Positions 12,470-23,815 of a DNA stretch of 64,000 nt are shown one piece after another. The notes under the pieces were generated by a model. The model had not been told where the DNA came from. It saw only the letters and a program-made list of their open reading frames with translations, and searched no databases. Each line of letters opens with the position of its first letter. Position 1 is the stretch's first letter. Source of the stretch: Chrysogorgia sp. JL179-B06. Its lineage: Eukaryota > Cnidaria > Anthozoa > Scleralcyonacea > Chrysogorgiidae. Position numbers and translations under genes: made by a program. The DNA lies in NCBI GenBank assembly GCA_035772405.1, contig JAYKKM010000351.1:4007501-4071500 (forward strand), given 5' to 3'.

Positions 12470-13440
12470 TACGTATTCACATGCTCATGCAGGCATGCAC
12501 ATTTACACACAGGCATACACACACAAAGACACGCAGATGCACATACTCATGCACACGTGGGCATGCACATGCAAATGTACATGTACACGCATATGCACAT
12601 ACCACTGCACACGCACATCCGTGCTTACACAAGCCCATGCCAAACATATGCGCTTGACGCATGTGCATTCGCTTGACGCACGCGCATTAGTTTGACGCAT
12701 GCGCTTTACATAGACATGCACATGCACATTAAGGAATGCAGTAAGGAATGCACATGCAGTTTTTGGAATTTCAAATGCACATGCGCATAGTCATTCACAT
12801 GCAGTTTTTGGAACTGCATGCATATGCGCGAATACACACACGGGAATGCACATGTATATACTCATGGGCATACAGTTATTGCAAATGCAAACGCACACTC
12901 TTGCACACACAGGTTTTACAACTGAAAATGCACATGTACACTGACATACTCATGCAGATACAGTTTTTGGAACTGAAAATGAATATACACATAGTCTTGC
13001 ACATACAGTTTTTGCAACTGCAAATGCACATACACATACTCTTGCACATACAGTTTTTGCAACTGCAAATACACGAGTATTCTTGCACATACAGTTTTTG
13101 CAACTGCACATGCACAAATGTACATACTCTTGCACATACAGTTTTTGCAACTGCAAATGCATATGCACATACTCTTGCACATACAGGTTTTGCAACTGCA
13201 CATGCACATATGTACATACTGTTTCACATACAGTTTTTACAACTGAAAATGCACATACACATACTCTTGCCCATGCAGTTTTTGCAACTGCAAATGGACA
13301 TATACACATATTCTTGCGCATACAGTTTTTACAACTGCAGATGCACATACTCATACAGATACAGCTTTTGCAATGGCAAATGCACAATCAGATACAGTAT
13401 TTACAACTGCAAATCACATGCACATATTCATACACAAAAA
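12470..13440. repeat. Minisatellite, unit about 45-50 bp
   Basis: From about 12750 the sequence repeats a unit of the form CACATACAGTTTTTGCAACT-GCAAATGCACATACAC with single-base and length variation, roughly 14 copies. It is preceded by a looser GCACATGCACA-rich stretch. The Cys/His-rich and Phe-Leu-Gln-rich ORFs here in several frames are by-products. Confidence 0.9.
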
Positions 13441-13650
13441 TACAAATATATATTCACATGATAATCGAACATTGAATATCGAGCATCGAACGTCCAATAA
13501 AGAACACAAAATATTAAACATGGCGAATCGAACACAGGGTACATATAACACTTTAGGATGGCCGATAGCCAATAGACGTAAGATAGACGAAAAATATGAT
13601 ATTATTGCTAACTCTTAAACAATAATACAATAAAGAAAAATACGACTTAC

Positions 13651-14009
13651 ATAGCACTATCGACAAGCTCTTCTGTTGAAGGAACACCTCTATTGAGCAT
13701 GATTCCTCGATTCATCTTAGCTGGATCCAATGCCCAGTTCGACAATCCAATAAATCCAACCCTTGTATATTCAACTGATTTTCCTGCATTTTCTTCTTCG
13801 GTAGCAGTTCCATCTTCCAGCAATGGGTGAAGTGTTTTTAAGGGCATCAATGGCGAATCTTCAGCCAACCCTACTTCATCTAACACAACCACTGATACAA
13901 ACTTGTCAAGGATTTTATCCTTTTGTAGTTTCGCGCACTGGCGAAACGTAGTAACTATGCCATCCGAAGTTGACAAAGGACTGCATTGATACGACTGCAT
14001 GTGAATGAT
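13651..14009 (-). CDS. RNF213: RNF213-like gene, AAA+ Walker B exon
   Basis: The largest exon in the window, about 120 codons. It carries SYQCSPLSTSDGIVTTFRQC, the Walker B segment VVVLDEVGLAEDSPLMPLKT, then LHPLLEDG and GFIGLSNWALDPAKMNRGI. These are diagnostic for an RNF213 AAA+ module: ATP binding and hydrolysis in the dynein-like motor core. The acidic pair after the hydrophobic strand is intact, so the module looks competent. Acceptor GAACAG|, donor AT|GTAAGT. No stop or frameshift was seen. Confidence 0.92.
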
Positions 14010-14196
14010 CTGTTCACCAAAAGAATAGGGCCTAATTAGTCCGAACCACAACAAATCTACCATATTATACCAAGCTACATAAACATTGCAACTGTATTTA
14101 GCTGTCGATTTTTGTATATGAATGACACTGCAGATCTACAACTGTATAATAATTTTATTACATACATCGCAATAGTTGTGCGTCAATTAATAAGGA

Positions 14197-14347
<151 letters not shown>

Positions 14348-14349
14348 TA

Positions 14350-15260
14350 TGGCTATTCACATGGATAAAACTAAATATATGATAATTGGTAAAAGACGTA
14401 ATTGGTCGTATTCGGGAAGATTGTTCACTCTGCTTATGTATTAACGATGATCAGATCGGAATCTGAATGTCTTCTTGGAATATACATCGATCCATGCCTC
14501 TCTTGGAAAGATCAAGTTGAAAATGTAAGAAAGAAACTCCTGAAGAGGAATTGCTGCCTTTGCACGAATAAAAAAGTACTTACAATTTAAATATCGGATG
14601 ATGTTATTTAATGCAAGTATCAAACCGGTGATGGAATACTGTTTATCAGTTTGGGGGAATTGTAATGCTGGTCTACTTGATGAACTTTTTAAATTACAGA
14701 AACGACTCATTTTGGATGATGCCTTTGAATCAAGATCTTTAGAATTATTCATCAAACTACATTGGTACCCTATTGACAAACTTTGTCTTGCAAATCGATT
14801 GACTTTATTCAGAAAATTGTGACCAAATCAGCCCCTCGTTATCTTATTAATAAACTAGATTCATTTAAATTTTCGAAAAAATATAACACTAGTTCAGACA
14901 CTCCTTATCGTTTAACCGTTCCTAGAAATAATAATTTAAAAAGAACATTATTTTATAACTCAATCAGTTTATGGACCAAGTTGGATGAGAGAATGTATTT
15001 AGCACCCATTATGGAAACTTTTACAAACGACACTTTCAAAGTTACTAGTATTTTTAACACTTAATTTGCTTTTACTATAATATTTTAAACTTTTTTCATA
15101 TATCTACTTATTATTAATAATTTTTAATATGTCATACCCTTGTACATTGTATCTTAAATGCATGTATTGTTTAGTGTACTATTAATATATAGGGCCGTAA
15201 GGGAGAGTACAGTATCTCACTGCAATTACGTACCCTATTTAAATAAAGACAGTGTTTATC
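14350..15260 (+). mobile_element. LINE reverse-transcriptase C-terminal half
   Basis: Three plus-strand frames in order: DKTKYMIIGKR at 14350; LGIYIDPCLSWKDQVENV; then SIKPVMEYCLSVWGNC and WYPIDKLCLANRLTLFRKL; then a C-terminal R...PRNNNLKRTLFYNSISLW block ending at 15064. This is the thumb and C-terminal part of a non-LTR RT, truncated at its 5' end by the TA array and broken by two frameshifts. The 3' end may be near the AAATAAAGACAG tail at about 15240. Confidence 0.75.
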
Positions 15261-15813
15261 TTTAACGTATCTACTGGACTAAAATTAAGAAATAAAAAAC
15301 GTGCCACGCGATTGTAGAGTTGTAACGACACGAGGAAGTTAAAAACACGAGAAGCGTGTAAAACACGTGGCGATAGCCGAGTTCAGTTACTCGATAATCC
15401 CACTGCGACTAAGTTTATTTATTTCTTTTATAAAATAATGTATGTAATTTGTATATAAAATCAAGAAAATCTCGATTTAACAGACATTTTTCTTTTTTCT
15501 GTTTTTGTGTCATATACCCACTCGCTCGTACTGTACCTCGTTCATTCGTTTAAGGACATAATAACTCGTGAATCTAAAATCGTACGTTGCACGTTGATCA
15601 AGTGAATAATCAATATGAACTGAACCGAGCCACGAACGAGGGAACAATTAAACCCAATCAAGAATAGCGCATCTCGTTCTACTCAGCCGTACACTACACG
15701 CCATTACGTACTACAATTCGACTGTGATAAACATGACGGTATAAATGGTATAGGATATGCACAGTATATGGTATTATATTTTAGTTAGATAAGGCAATTA
15801 TAATTAACAATAC
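15261..15813. other. RNF213 intron, no gene seen
   Basis: No recognisable element. Short CACGTGG/CCACGCG motifs only. Confidence 0.4.
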
Positions 15814-16036
15814 CTGCTTAAAGCCCTTAAACAATTTGCTTTCAGATGAATCTCCTAACATATTAGTTGAAATAACATCCTTAGCCAAGGATTTAGAACT
15901 GCCTGGTTTACCAACCACAAACAAGGGGATCCTGAGCTCGGTACAAATGGCCATCATGAAAACGTTCTCACTTAATGCTGCATTTTTAGCGATATTTTCG
16001 GCAAGGCGAACGTTGTTCAGAAATGATTTTTGGCAC
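15814..16036 (-). CDS. RNF213: RNF213-like gene, AAA+ Walker A exon
   Basis: Encodes the P-loop of the same AAA+ module: NVFMMAICTELRIPLFVVGK leading into GKPGSSKSLAK, then LFKGFKQ. The Walker A lysine and serine are present. Acceptor ATATAG|, donor CAG|GTATTG. The first base completes a codon from the 17.9 kb exon, and the exon ends in phase 0, as the Walker B exon requires. Confidence 0.92.
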
Positions 16037-16423
16037 CTATATAAGAACACGAACAAGAGAAACAATAATTGAAAAAACAAACTAATCAGGAGTGATATGC
16101 CAGTCACTTCAGATAAGTTATTTAGAAATGATTTATGATAACAAATTACAATAAATGGACCAAAATTACAATATATAGATTGCGCTGGCTAAAGCTAAAC
16201 CTGGCGGACAAATCATTCCATCAATTGTCCCCCCGCGAGTGACGTCGCCAAGCGACCGAGCGTGCTGATCTTGTCGGGGGGTCGTGGGTCACATTCCATT
16301 GATATATGAAGTGTCGGTATATATTTTTAATATTTATAACCGCAGAAAATGGCAGGATGATTGAAGGCAAATTTGTACAGCGAAATTCGAAGATTTGACA
16401 ATTAATATTTTTGCTTCTTTACG

Positions 16424-16692
16424 GTGCTATTTTCACTATTTTAAAGATATTAGTTAATACAAAGATATCTTGTACGTACTCCGAATCTGTTAATCAAGCA
16501 TTCGTTTGATATTTTGCACGAGTTTTAAAAGGCAGTAGTTGAAAAGATACCGTCGTAGCAATCTGGAAGCAGTCAAGTCTGTAAATTCAAGGCGTCCGAA
16601 GGCAAACCCGTTTTCACTATGTTAAAGATGTTAGCAATCAGTTAATACAAAAATATCTTGTACGTATAGGACCGAGTCTGTTCTTCAAGCTT
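16424..16692. repeat. Direct duplication of about 80 bp
   Basis: The stretch beginning at 16424 (TTTTCACTATTTTAAAGATA) and ending in AATCTGTTAATCAAGC recurs at about 16605-16692 with small differences. No coding function. Confidence 0.6.
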
Positions 16693-16770
16693 TCATCTTC
16701 TTAGAATCAGTAGTTTAAAAGATATCGTCGTTGGAAAATGTGAAAATCAGTTATTTGATATATGAAAATC

Positions 16771-17169
16771 AAGCCTGGTTTTCACGAGCAAGCACAGGAG
16801 CTATGCATCAAGTGAATACGATCCGCATGTTGTGTTATATTGCGTTGCGTTATCAGTCGTCAATCTTTCTGCAGACTCTGCCATCTTGTATTCGCACGAC
16901 AGCGCGCGGTTACACGAGGGACAGAACGAGTGTTTTGATTGGCCATACGTGAATAGATATCCAAAACTTGCTTGCGTTGTGTTCGGTTTTCACGATCACA
17001 ACGCAAGTCCAAACATAAGCGCAAGCACAAGAATAAGGAGACTTTTTCATCCTTGTGCTTGTGTCAGTGCTTGCGCTTGCATCGAATCTGTTTTCACTGT
17101 GAAATAAGGACTCTTGTTCTTGCGCTTATTCTTGCGTTTGTGGTTGCATCGCTCGTGAAAACCAGGCTT
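16771..17169. mobile_element. MITE with 19-bp terminal inverted repeats
   Basis: Starts AAGCCTGGTTTTCACGAGC and ends with the exact reverse complement. The interior holds partly palindromic AAGCACAAGAATAAG/CTTATTCTTG segments. About 400 bp, no transposase, no clear target duplication. Confidence 0.7.
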
Positions 17170-17886
17170 TAGTTGCTATGGTGACAAATTCGTCATCTAT
17201 TCGCAAAAAGCCCAAAGCGATAAAAAAGCGAAACAATCAATTATGCAAGATATCATAAGACGCTGTGGCGCAATAGGTAAGGCTTTCGTGTGGGTAAGCA
17301 TGGGTAAAGCAAGCATAGGCCAGGAAATCTTTACAAATATTGGGTTATTTATTTTATTTCCATTTCATTTATTTTCCTTTCCATTTTACTTATTTTCCTT
17401 TCCATTTTACTTATTTTCCTTTCGATTTTGTTTTGTTTATATTCACAGAAAAAAATTAATTTTCTAAATGGGACAATTATTTATGGATTTTATTTTGAGC
17501 ACTTGTTCGTGCCCAGGCTGAATTGATTAGCATACGGCAATTAGTATCACCATTGAGCGAGGGGTAGTTGCGTACACGCATTTCTAATGATAGATGTTCG
17601 ACAGTTTCGCAGGAATCAGCACTAATTCATGAGTACATATACCGAAATTACGCGGGAAGAAATTATTCAGAGAACATATGTTAACATACTATTGCTGTAT
17701 TTCTTATATACAGTACCAAATGCATTTATTTTTAGAGGTTTATACTTAGAAAGTCTCTGTTACTCATCGATGTGCACCGCGTATTGTTTACTTTGAATTC
17801 TGATCACCGAAATAATAGATGTCAAACGATGATGATAATCATGTAGCATTATAGCCTGTGATTTTGAATGCTATGACGTGTATTAC
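17170..17886. other. RNF213 intron, no gene seen
   Basis: Contains three tandem copies of an ATTTTCCTTTCCATTTTACTT unit at about 17365-17425. Otherwise unremarkable. Confidence 0.5.
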
Positions 17887-18047
17887 CTTGAGATCTCATA
17901 CATCATCCTGAAAGCACCACCAGGTATCATACAAGGTCCTTTGAAGTGGTTGAGTATTTTCGTGCAGTACTCCTCTCTTTTGTATAATCTTGCGTAGTAA
18001 CATACACCAATACCGAGAACTAATGCACGGGCAATACGTGTCAAAGG
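17887..18047 (-). CDS. RNF213: RNF213-like gene, exon
   Basis: Acceptor TTCTAG| and donor AAG|GTAATA. It encodes ARALVLGIGVCYYARLYKR and NHFKGPCMIPGG, similar to the helical stretch preceding the Walker A module in the family. It ends with two bases that the 15.8-16.0 kb exon completes to an arginine codon. Confidence 0.78.
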
Positions 18048-18840
18048 CTAGAAAAAAAGAAAAATTAAACAGCAATATAATTCATTGTACCATTCGGTTT
18101 TGGTCCGAAAATGGTGAAATTAAGGCGAACAATAATATTAGTATTGATCAGATGCAATAATTCCTTTGTAGCTTTCGCGATTTCACTTTGAAGTATAAAA
18201 AGTACATTGGTGGAATTTTTAATAAAATGTGACTCGATGAAAAAAGATGCCTTCTTTTTATAAAATGTTCTTAAATTTATTACCAAAATCAGTAATCATG
18301 GGAAATGTCATCTCAAAATTATTTGAAAGAGGTTGTATTTACGTGTAAAACGTTAATTTTGTACGCCTCCATTACTTAGCAAGGTGGGTTAAAAGGCAGG
18401 GTAGTGACGTCAGGAGCAGCAAATCAGAGCCAAGATCGTCGAGGCTTAGATGTGAAAAGCGGTGTCCACTCATTCCTCCCGAACTTAGCCTCAAATTTAT
18501 AATGGCGGATCCAAAATGTTACATATATTTATTGAACGAATTGTTCAAACGAATTTCAAAAGCATTATTAAACAAATTTCAAAATTATGTTGAACCTTAT
18601 TTTAAAATATTGCGAATCTTATTTTTCATTCGAGAACCACTTTAACGAAAACATCTATTATTACTGTTGTTCTTATGCGTCGAAAATTTACCCCAGTTAT
18701 TTATGATAGTATTTGCCAGACCAGTTAAAATAATGAAGAATGGCTTTTACAGCTTTTTCATTTGTCGTCCCGTTCTTGAGTTATTGATCATGGAATCCTT
18801 GAATCAATTACAACTGGAAAATAAGTGGATGTAATATACC

Positions 18841-20010
18841 TTGACTAAGCTAAAGCATATATTTGATAAGGTTTCCCATGCTGATCTAAGTCACAAGCTT
18901 GCACACTTTGGGAATAAAGGTATATTAAACAAATGGTTCCAAATCTATCTTTCCAACCGTTTTCAACGAGTGCTACTTGAAGGAGCATACTCGAACTGGG
19001 TTGAGGTCTCTTCTGGAGTACATCAAGGCTCTGTCCTTGGACCAATTTTATTTATTTTATACATAAACGACATGCCATGTTATCTACTACAAAATTCGTC
19101 TCTTACGCTATTTGCTGATGACTCTAAACTTTATAGGGTGATTAACAATAACATGGATACCATTTCCCCCAAGAGGACCTGACTGGTCCTCTTCGGGTCT
19201 AGACTCGTCCATGACCTTTAGTACCACCAGATGCAAAGTTTTAAAAATGTCTAGAAAAATCGACAACTCTAAGCGATCTTATGTTTTAAACGGTAATCTT
19301 CTACAGGTTGTTACTGATATAACTGATCTCGGTATACTTGTTACCAACACTTTGTCTTGGTCCAAACATATTGAGTGGATGACTACACTAAAGGTAATCA
19401 GACATTGGGATTGGTGCGTAGAATGTGCAAGCATAATGTCAATCTAGATGTAAAGAAAGTTCTTTGTTGTACTCTGTTGAGGTCAAGATTGGAATATGCT
19501 TGTGAGTTATGGTCACTATATACCATAAAGGATAAATTACGGATCGAAAACATTCAACGAATGGTAACAAGGTTTATACTTAATTATCCATCAAGACATG
19601 GACTACAAACAAAGACTTGTTAAGTTATCTCTACTTCCTCTTGAATACAGAAGACAAATATTTTTAAAATCCGAACTGGTCTCTTGGATATTGATCACTC
19701 AAGTTTTCTGTGACAAACAATTTCAAGTCGTTACAATACGCGAAATTTCTCCCACCTTAACTATCATGTCAGGCTGGCCCGACAAGACTATTTCAAGCAT
19801 TCATATTCTAACTGTCCTTTGGAATGACCTTCCCCAAGATCTGAAATGCATAACTCTTTTAACCACTTTTAAGAGGGAAATTAATAACTTTTTTAAAACT
19901 AAACTTGAACATTACTGCTCACCAACAAAATCAGTAAATATTATGGTTATAGTTATAGTATATTATATTATATACAATTACAATTATGGTTTTGTTCATA
20001 TCAAATGATA
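18841..20010 (+). mobile_element. LINE (CR1/Jockey-like) reverse-transcriptase fragment
   Basis: Frames in order: FDKVSHADLSHKLAHFG, SGVHQGSVLGPILFILYIND with LTLFADDSKLYR (the catalytic FADD motif), then VLKMSRK...LGILVTNTLSWSKH, LRSRLEYACELWSL and a C-terminal LWNDLPQDLK block. 5'-truncated, with three or more frameshifts, hence a pseudogene. Confidence 0.8.
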
Positions 20011-20257
20011 AAGTAAATGGTTTGAACCTAGGAGTATCATTATTTGTGTGAAGTTGATCGACCAGGTTGTTGTAGTCTTGAGAAAGACTGTTGTAGGTGA
20101 CTGACGGTTTCGACGGCCTCAGCGGCGGTTATCTTAATCAGAGTCAAGTAAAGCGTGTTTGTCAGGGTTTGCCTATATATACGTCTGGTTCATTATGTCG
20201 TATGGTGTCGGTAATTTTTGTGATCTGTTAAGTGGTGTGTCTATAGACTTACTCAGT

Positions 20258-20572
20258 CAACAAAACTAAACATTGATGTAGTTTAGATATGGTTTCCATT
20301 GAACAGATTAGTTTACAGGTTTATTTTATTTAAACATGAATTTTTCCGTTTTTGCTCATTGCAGTCAAATATTTTTTGTAATTTAAACTTTTCTGTTGCA
20401 TTGAAAATTCCACAGAAATGATGGCAAATGGTAAAAAGCCCAAAGTTGCTTTATATATTCTTGAAAACATAGAATAATTTTGAAGGAGGAGTTACATCTG
20501 TAAACTAATCTGTTGCTATGGCAACCATATCCAAACCATAATAATGTTTAGTTTGGTTGACTGTTTAAGTCG
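20258..20572. mobile_element. MITE with about 70-bp inverted repeats
   Basis: Left arm AGTCAACAAAACTAAACATT through CAGATTAGTTTACAGGT. The right arm is its reverse complement, ending TAGTTTGGTTGACTG, with several mismatches. About 315 bp, no ORF. Confidence 0.65.
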
Positions 20573-20775
20573 ACAAATTTTAAACCAATTTAGTTAAATC
20601 AATTTAGTTTTGTTACAATACTTGTCTTCACTGTGACGTCCTAGCTCAAATTGCATACAACGTAATAACTCAAGAGCGGGATGACAAATTTAAGAGCTGT
20701 AAAAACCATTCTTCATCATTTTAACTGTTCTTGTAAATACAATAATAAAAAACTGGGGTAAATGTTCGTTCCAAA

Positions 20776-21501
20776 AGCACTTAAAAGTGAATTTTTGACA
20801 TGTTTTTTTATTTGTTCAATAATATAACGGCATTCTCGTGATTTGTTTCCTGCAATCAGAGCAAAAATTCTGTGCTGTAGAAGTAATTTTATAGCTATTT
20901 GAAATTGCAATATTTCACGAGTTTGATGCGAACTTTCCAATGCCCATTTGTGGTTATGTGACGTCATAAGTTGCAGCTACCTTGAAACATGGCGAGTCGC
21001 TAGAGTAGGGAACCGCATCCGCGCGGAAGAAAATACTGTGTTGCTGGTGGTCCTAAGCAAGTTAGAAGTACAAATAACCAACATACGGACGGAATATCTA
21101 TGCATACGTTTCCCGGTGAAGAAAATGCCACGAAAAAATATGGCTGCGATTCGTTCGAAAGCATTGACCGAACTTTAGGCCTTCGCACTCATCTGTTCTT
21201 CGGTCAACATTTGTTCTTTGGAAAAATCAGTTATTTGTCAAGAATCAAAACGTTTCTTAGGCGTGGCTTTTACGGGAAAATACCACATGACTTTTAGTAT
21301 TAATTTTTCCAAAATCCCATATCAATAGCCGATGAAGAGTAAGTAATTTTTTTTGAAATGTTATTAAAGAGCTATTACAATTTACACCGGGGATATAATT
21401 AATAACCATTACACCCTTGCAAACCATCAAAATACAGTATTTTGTCAGGTATATTATTAGATAAGTAATTCAGAAATTTGACTTAATACTGATTATTTTA
21501 C
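20776..21501. other. RNF213 intron, no gene seen
   Basis: No conserved ORF. The three overlapping frames near 21000-21297 do not resemble a known family. Confidence 0.4.
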
Positions 21502-21690
21502 CTGGTAGTTTTCATTTTTAACTGCTGAGCCTATTTCATCGTCACTATCTTCGTCGCTACTACTAGACTCCTCTTCATTATCGCTGACATGGTCAACAGC
21601 GCTTGAAAGTAAGTTGGCATTGACATAAAACCAAGTAATGACTTTCATGGCGCGCTCGACATCACGTAAACTGACGAAACTGCATTCATT
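21502..21690 (-). CDS. RNF213: RNF213-like gene, exon
   Basis: Sixty-three codons, phase 0 to phase 0. It starts NECSFVSLRDVERAMKVITW, a very conserved RNF213 segment, and ends in an acidic low-complexity tail (EEESSSSDEDSDDE). Acceptor CTTGTAG|, donor CAG|GTAAAA. Confidence 0.85.
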
Positions 21691-22076
21691 CTACAAGAAC
21701 AAAATACAAACATAAATATAAGGAAGATAGTGTAAAATGGGTGCCTAAGTGTAGCAAAGAAATACAGTATATATTTTTATAAAATAACATGATTGTATGT
21801 TACGCAGGCTCTGATTGGTCTATACCCACGTTTAGATCAAGCCATCCAAACACGGAAAATGCTCGTTCTCTTGTATTATTTTATAAAAGAAACACCTAAT
21901 GGTTTTTGCGTTTTTAGATACTGCGATCCAAGCACTTGGAAAGCTGCTCGACTTTCGAAATCTTAAAAAACACTCGCCTAGCCGCTCGTGTTTGTTAACG
22001 CTTTTTTCCATTTTCGCACATTCCGGCGTCCAAACAAGGAAACCATTAGGTATTTCTTTGGTAAGACAATATTATA

Positions 22077-22358
22077 CAGTGTGTATAAAAAAAACCGCTA
22101 CCCTTAGAAAATGAATTAGCATTCTTAAAGAGACCAATTTTAATTTAAAAAACAATTATACACCTGGGAAATTAAGATGGTCCAAGCGCTGCGTTAATCA
22201 AGAAGAGAGAAAGCATTTTTCAATACGAATGCAATCCAAGTTATTTTTTACGCATTCGTTGCTCAGAGGTTTCTAAGCCTTCAAACTATTACAATGGTTC
22301 TTTGAAAAAAATGCTAATTCACAGTTGCTTCCGGTAGCGGTTTTTTTTATACACACTG
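22077..22358. mobile_element. Mariner/Tc1-type MITE, TA flanked
   Basis: TIR CAGTGTGTATAAAAAAAACC at the left, its reverse complement at the right, flanked on both sides by TA, the mariner-superfamily target duplication. 282 bp, non-coding. Confidence 0.8.
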
Positions 22359-22406
22359 TACATGAGGATAATATGTGTATAAATTGAGGACATCAATGGG
22401 ACTATA

Positions 22407-22906
22407 CAGTGTGTATAAAAAAAAACTGAACCGGAATAAAATTAATTAACATTCCTTTCAAATATTGTCACCTGAGCCACGGTGCGTAAAAAAACATGGT
22501 TTTATGGTTTTATAAATTTATACACCTCGGATTTTGCTGGAGCAGAGCTCTAACAGCATCAATATTTCACAATATGCCAGTTCATAATATTTCACGTGTG
22601 GTTCTTTGCCTGCCAGAATTGCCCTTGTTACGGTCAAGGCTAATTCCTGTGTTCAGATATTTCCCAATGACGTTGCACAAAACTGTATTTTTGGCAGGAG
22701 GATTTCGATCAGGAAACGTTACTCGCCAAAAGCGTTTTGCACTGCGGCTATACTTCGAGTCTGGGTATAAGTTACTACAATAAACACTATGCTCCTTCAT
22801 TCGATTAGGAGTTATCCTAATTTTCTAGGTGTATAAGACCGTGTTTTTAATTTCCAAGGAGTATAAGACCGTTTTCTAAGGGTTCAGTTTTTGTTGATAC
22901 ACACTA
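22407..22906 (-). mobile_element. Mariner-like deletion derivative with transposase HTH remnant
   Basis: Ends share the CAGTGTGTATAAAAAAA terminus of the adjacent MITE, with TA at both flanks. The minus-strand frame at 22582-22800 (FWRVTFPDRNPPAKNTV, NTGISLDRNKGNSGRQRT) resembles the N-terminal helix-turn-helix that precedes DDE domains in mariner-like proteins. The catalytic region is deleted. A 13-bp GAGGACATCAATG occurs on both outer flanks. Confidence 0.7.
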
Positions 22907-23382
22907 TAGAGGACATCAATGTGAGCTGTCTACAAGCTCACAATGGTATAGGTGTTTTCGACAAAACAGTCCATCATGCATGGTTAATCAGAAAATAAAT
23001 TGACAAGAAATACTTGACCCATGCCGTGCATTTGAAAGGAAACACTTGATCATAACTGTAATTAATTCATGATTGACGTTTCCTTTGTTATTTATAATCC
23101 TTTATTTAACTGACATACCATTAAACAACAAGCTGTCAAAAAGCCCGATAAGGGAATTTTATATTCAGCAGGGAAGAGTGGGGCGGATGAATTAAATAAA
23201 GTTTCGTATTATAAATTGAAGGATGTATACGAGTTCCTAGGGATGTGTACACATACATCCCGGCAAACTCACTATACATCCCTTGGATGCCCTATTTCAG
23301 AATCCTGGCCACTAACCTTTCTTCTTTTTTTGCCTGTTTCTACTGTTGATGGCTGGCTGTCCATGTCGGAATCACTATTACT

Positions 23383-23560
<178 letters not shown>

Positions 23561-23707
23561 TATCAAGGCTTCGTATAACCAGCCCCAGATGTTTTATTTA
23601 CATGTGAACTTTACAAGGTTACTTCAAATGAAATTTAGGGGCATGTTTATGATCATGCTATATTTTGGAAACAACCCATATAACATGTACAGTACTGCCT
23701 ATAATTA

Positions 23708-23815
23708 ACCTGCGGTTGCGGTTCGGTTGCGGTTCGTTTGCGGTTCGGTTGCAGTTAGATTGCGGATCGGTTGCGGTTCGTTTGCGGTTCGGTTGCGGTG
23801 ATGTTGCGGTCGACA
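23708..23815. repeat. Minisatellite GGTTGCGGTTC
   Basis: Tandem 11-12 bp units GGTTGCGGTTC and GTTTGCGGTTC. Gives artefactual ORFs in opposite frames. Confidence 0.9.

Larger units (their letters stand above)
18640..20775. repeat. Inverted repeat flanking a LINE and a MITE
   Basis: A segment at about 18685-18790 (AATAATGAAGAATGGCTTTT ... GTTCTTGAGTTATT) reappears inverted at about 20655-20770. The arms are at least 120 bp with scattered mismatches and enclose the LINE fragment and the small MITE listed below. This may be a composite or foldback element. Confidence 0.55.

Noticed and set aside
12750..13420. CRISPR-like regular repeat array
   Set aside because: Units are tandem with no unique spacers, in a eukaryotic intron.
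12748..13461. 237-aa Met-His-rich ORF in the minisatellite
   Set aside because: A tandem repeat open in several frames on both strands; no start context or splice support.
23317..23380. Possible RNF213 exon ([20 protein letters not shown]) with acceptor-like AAAG and donor-like GTTAGT
   Set aside because: It is 64 nt, and the flanking exons at 26.9 and 21.6 kb join in phase 0 without it. Inclusion would break the frame, and the acceptor lies in TA repeats.
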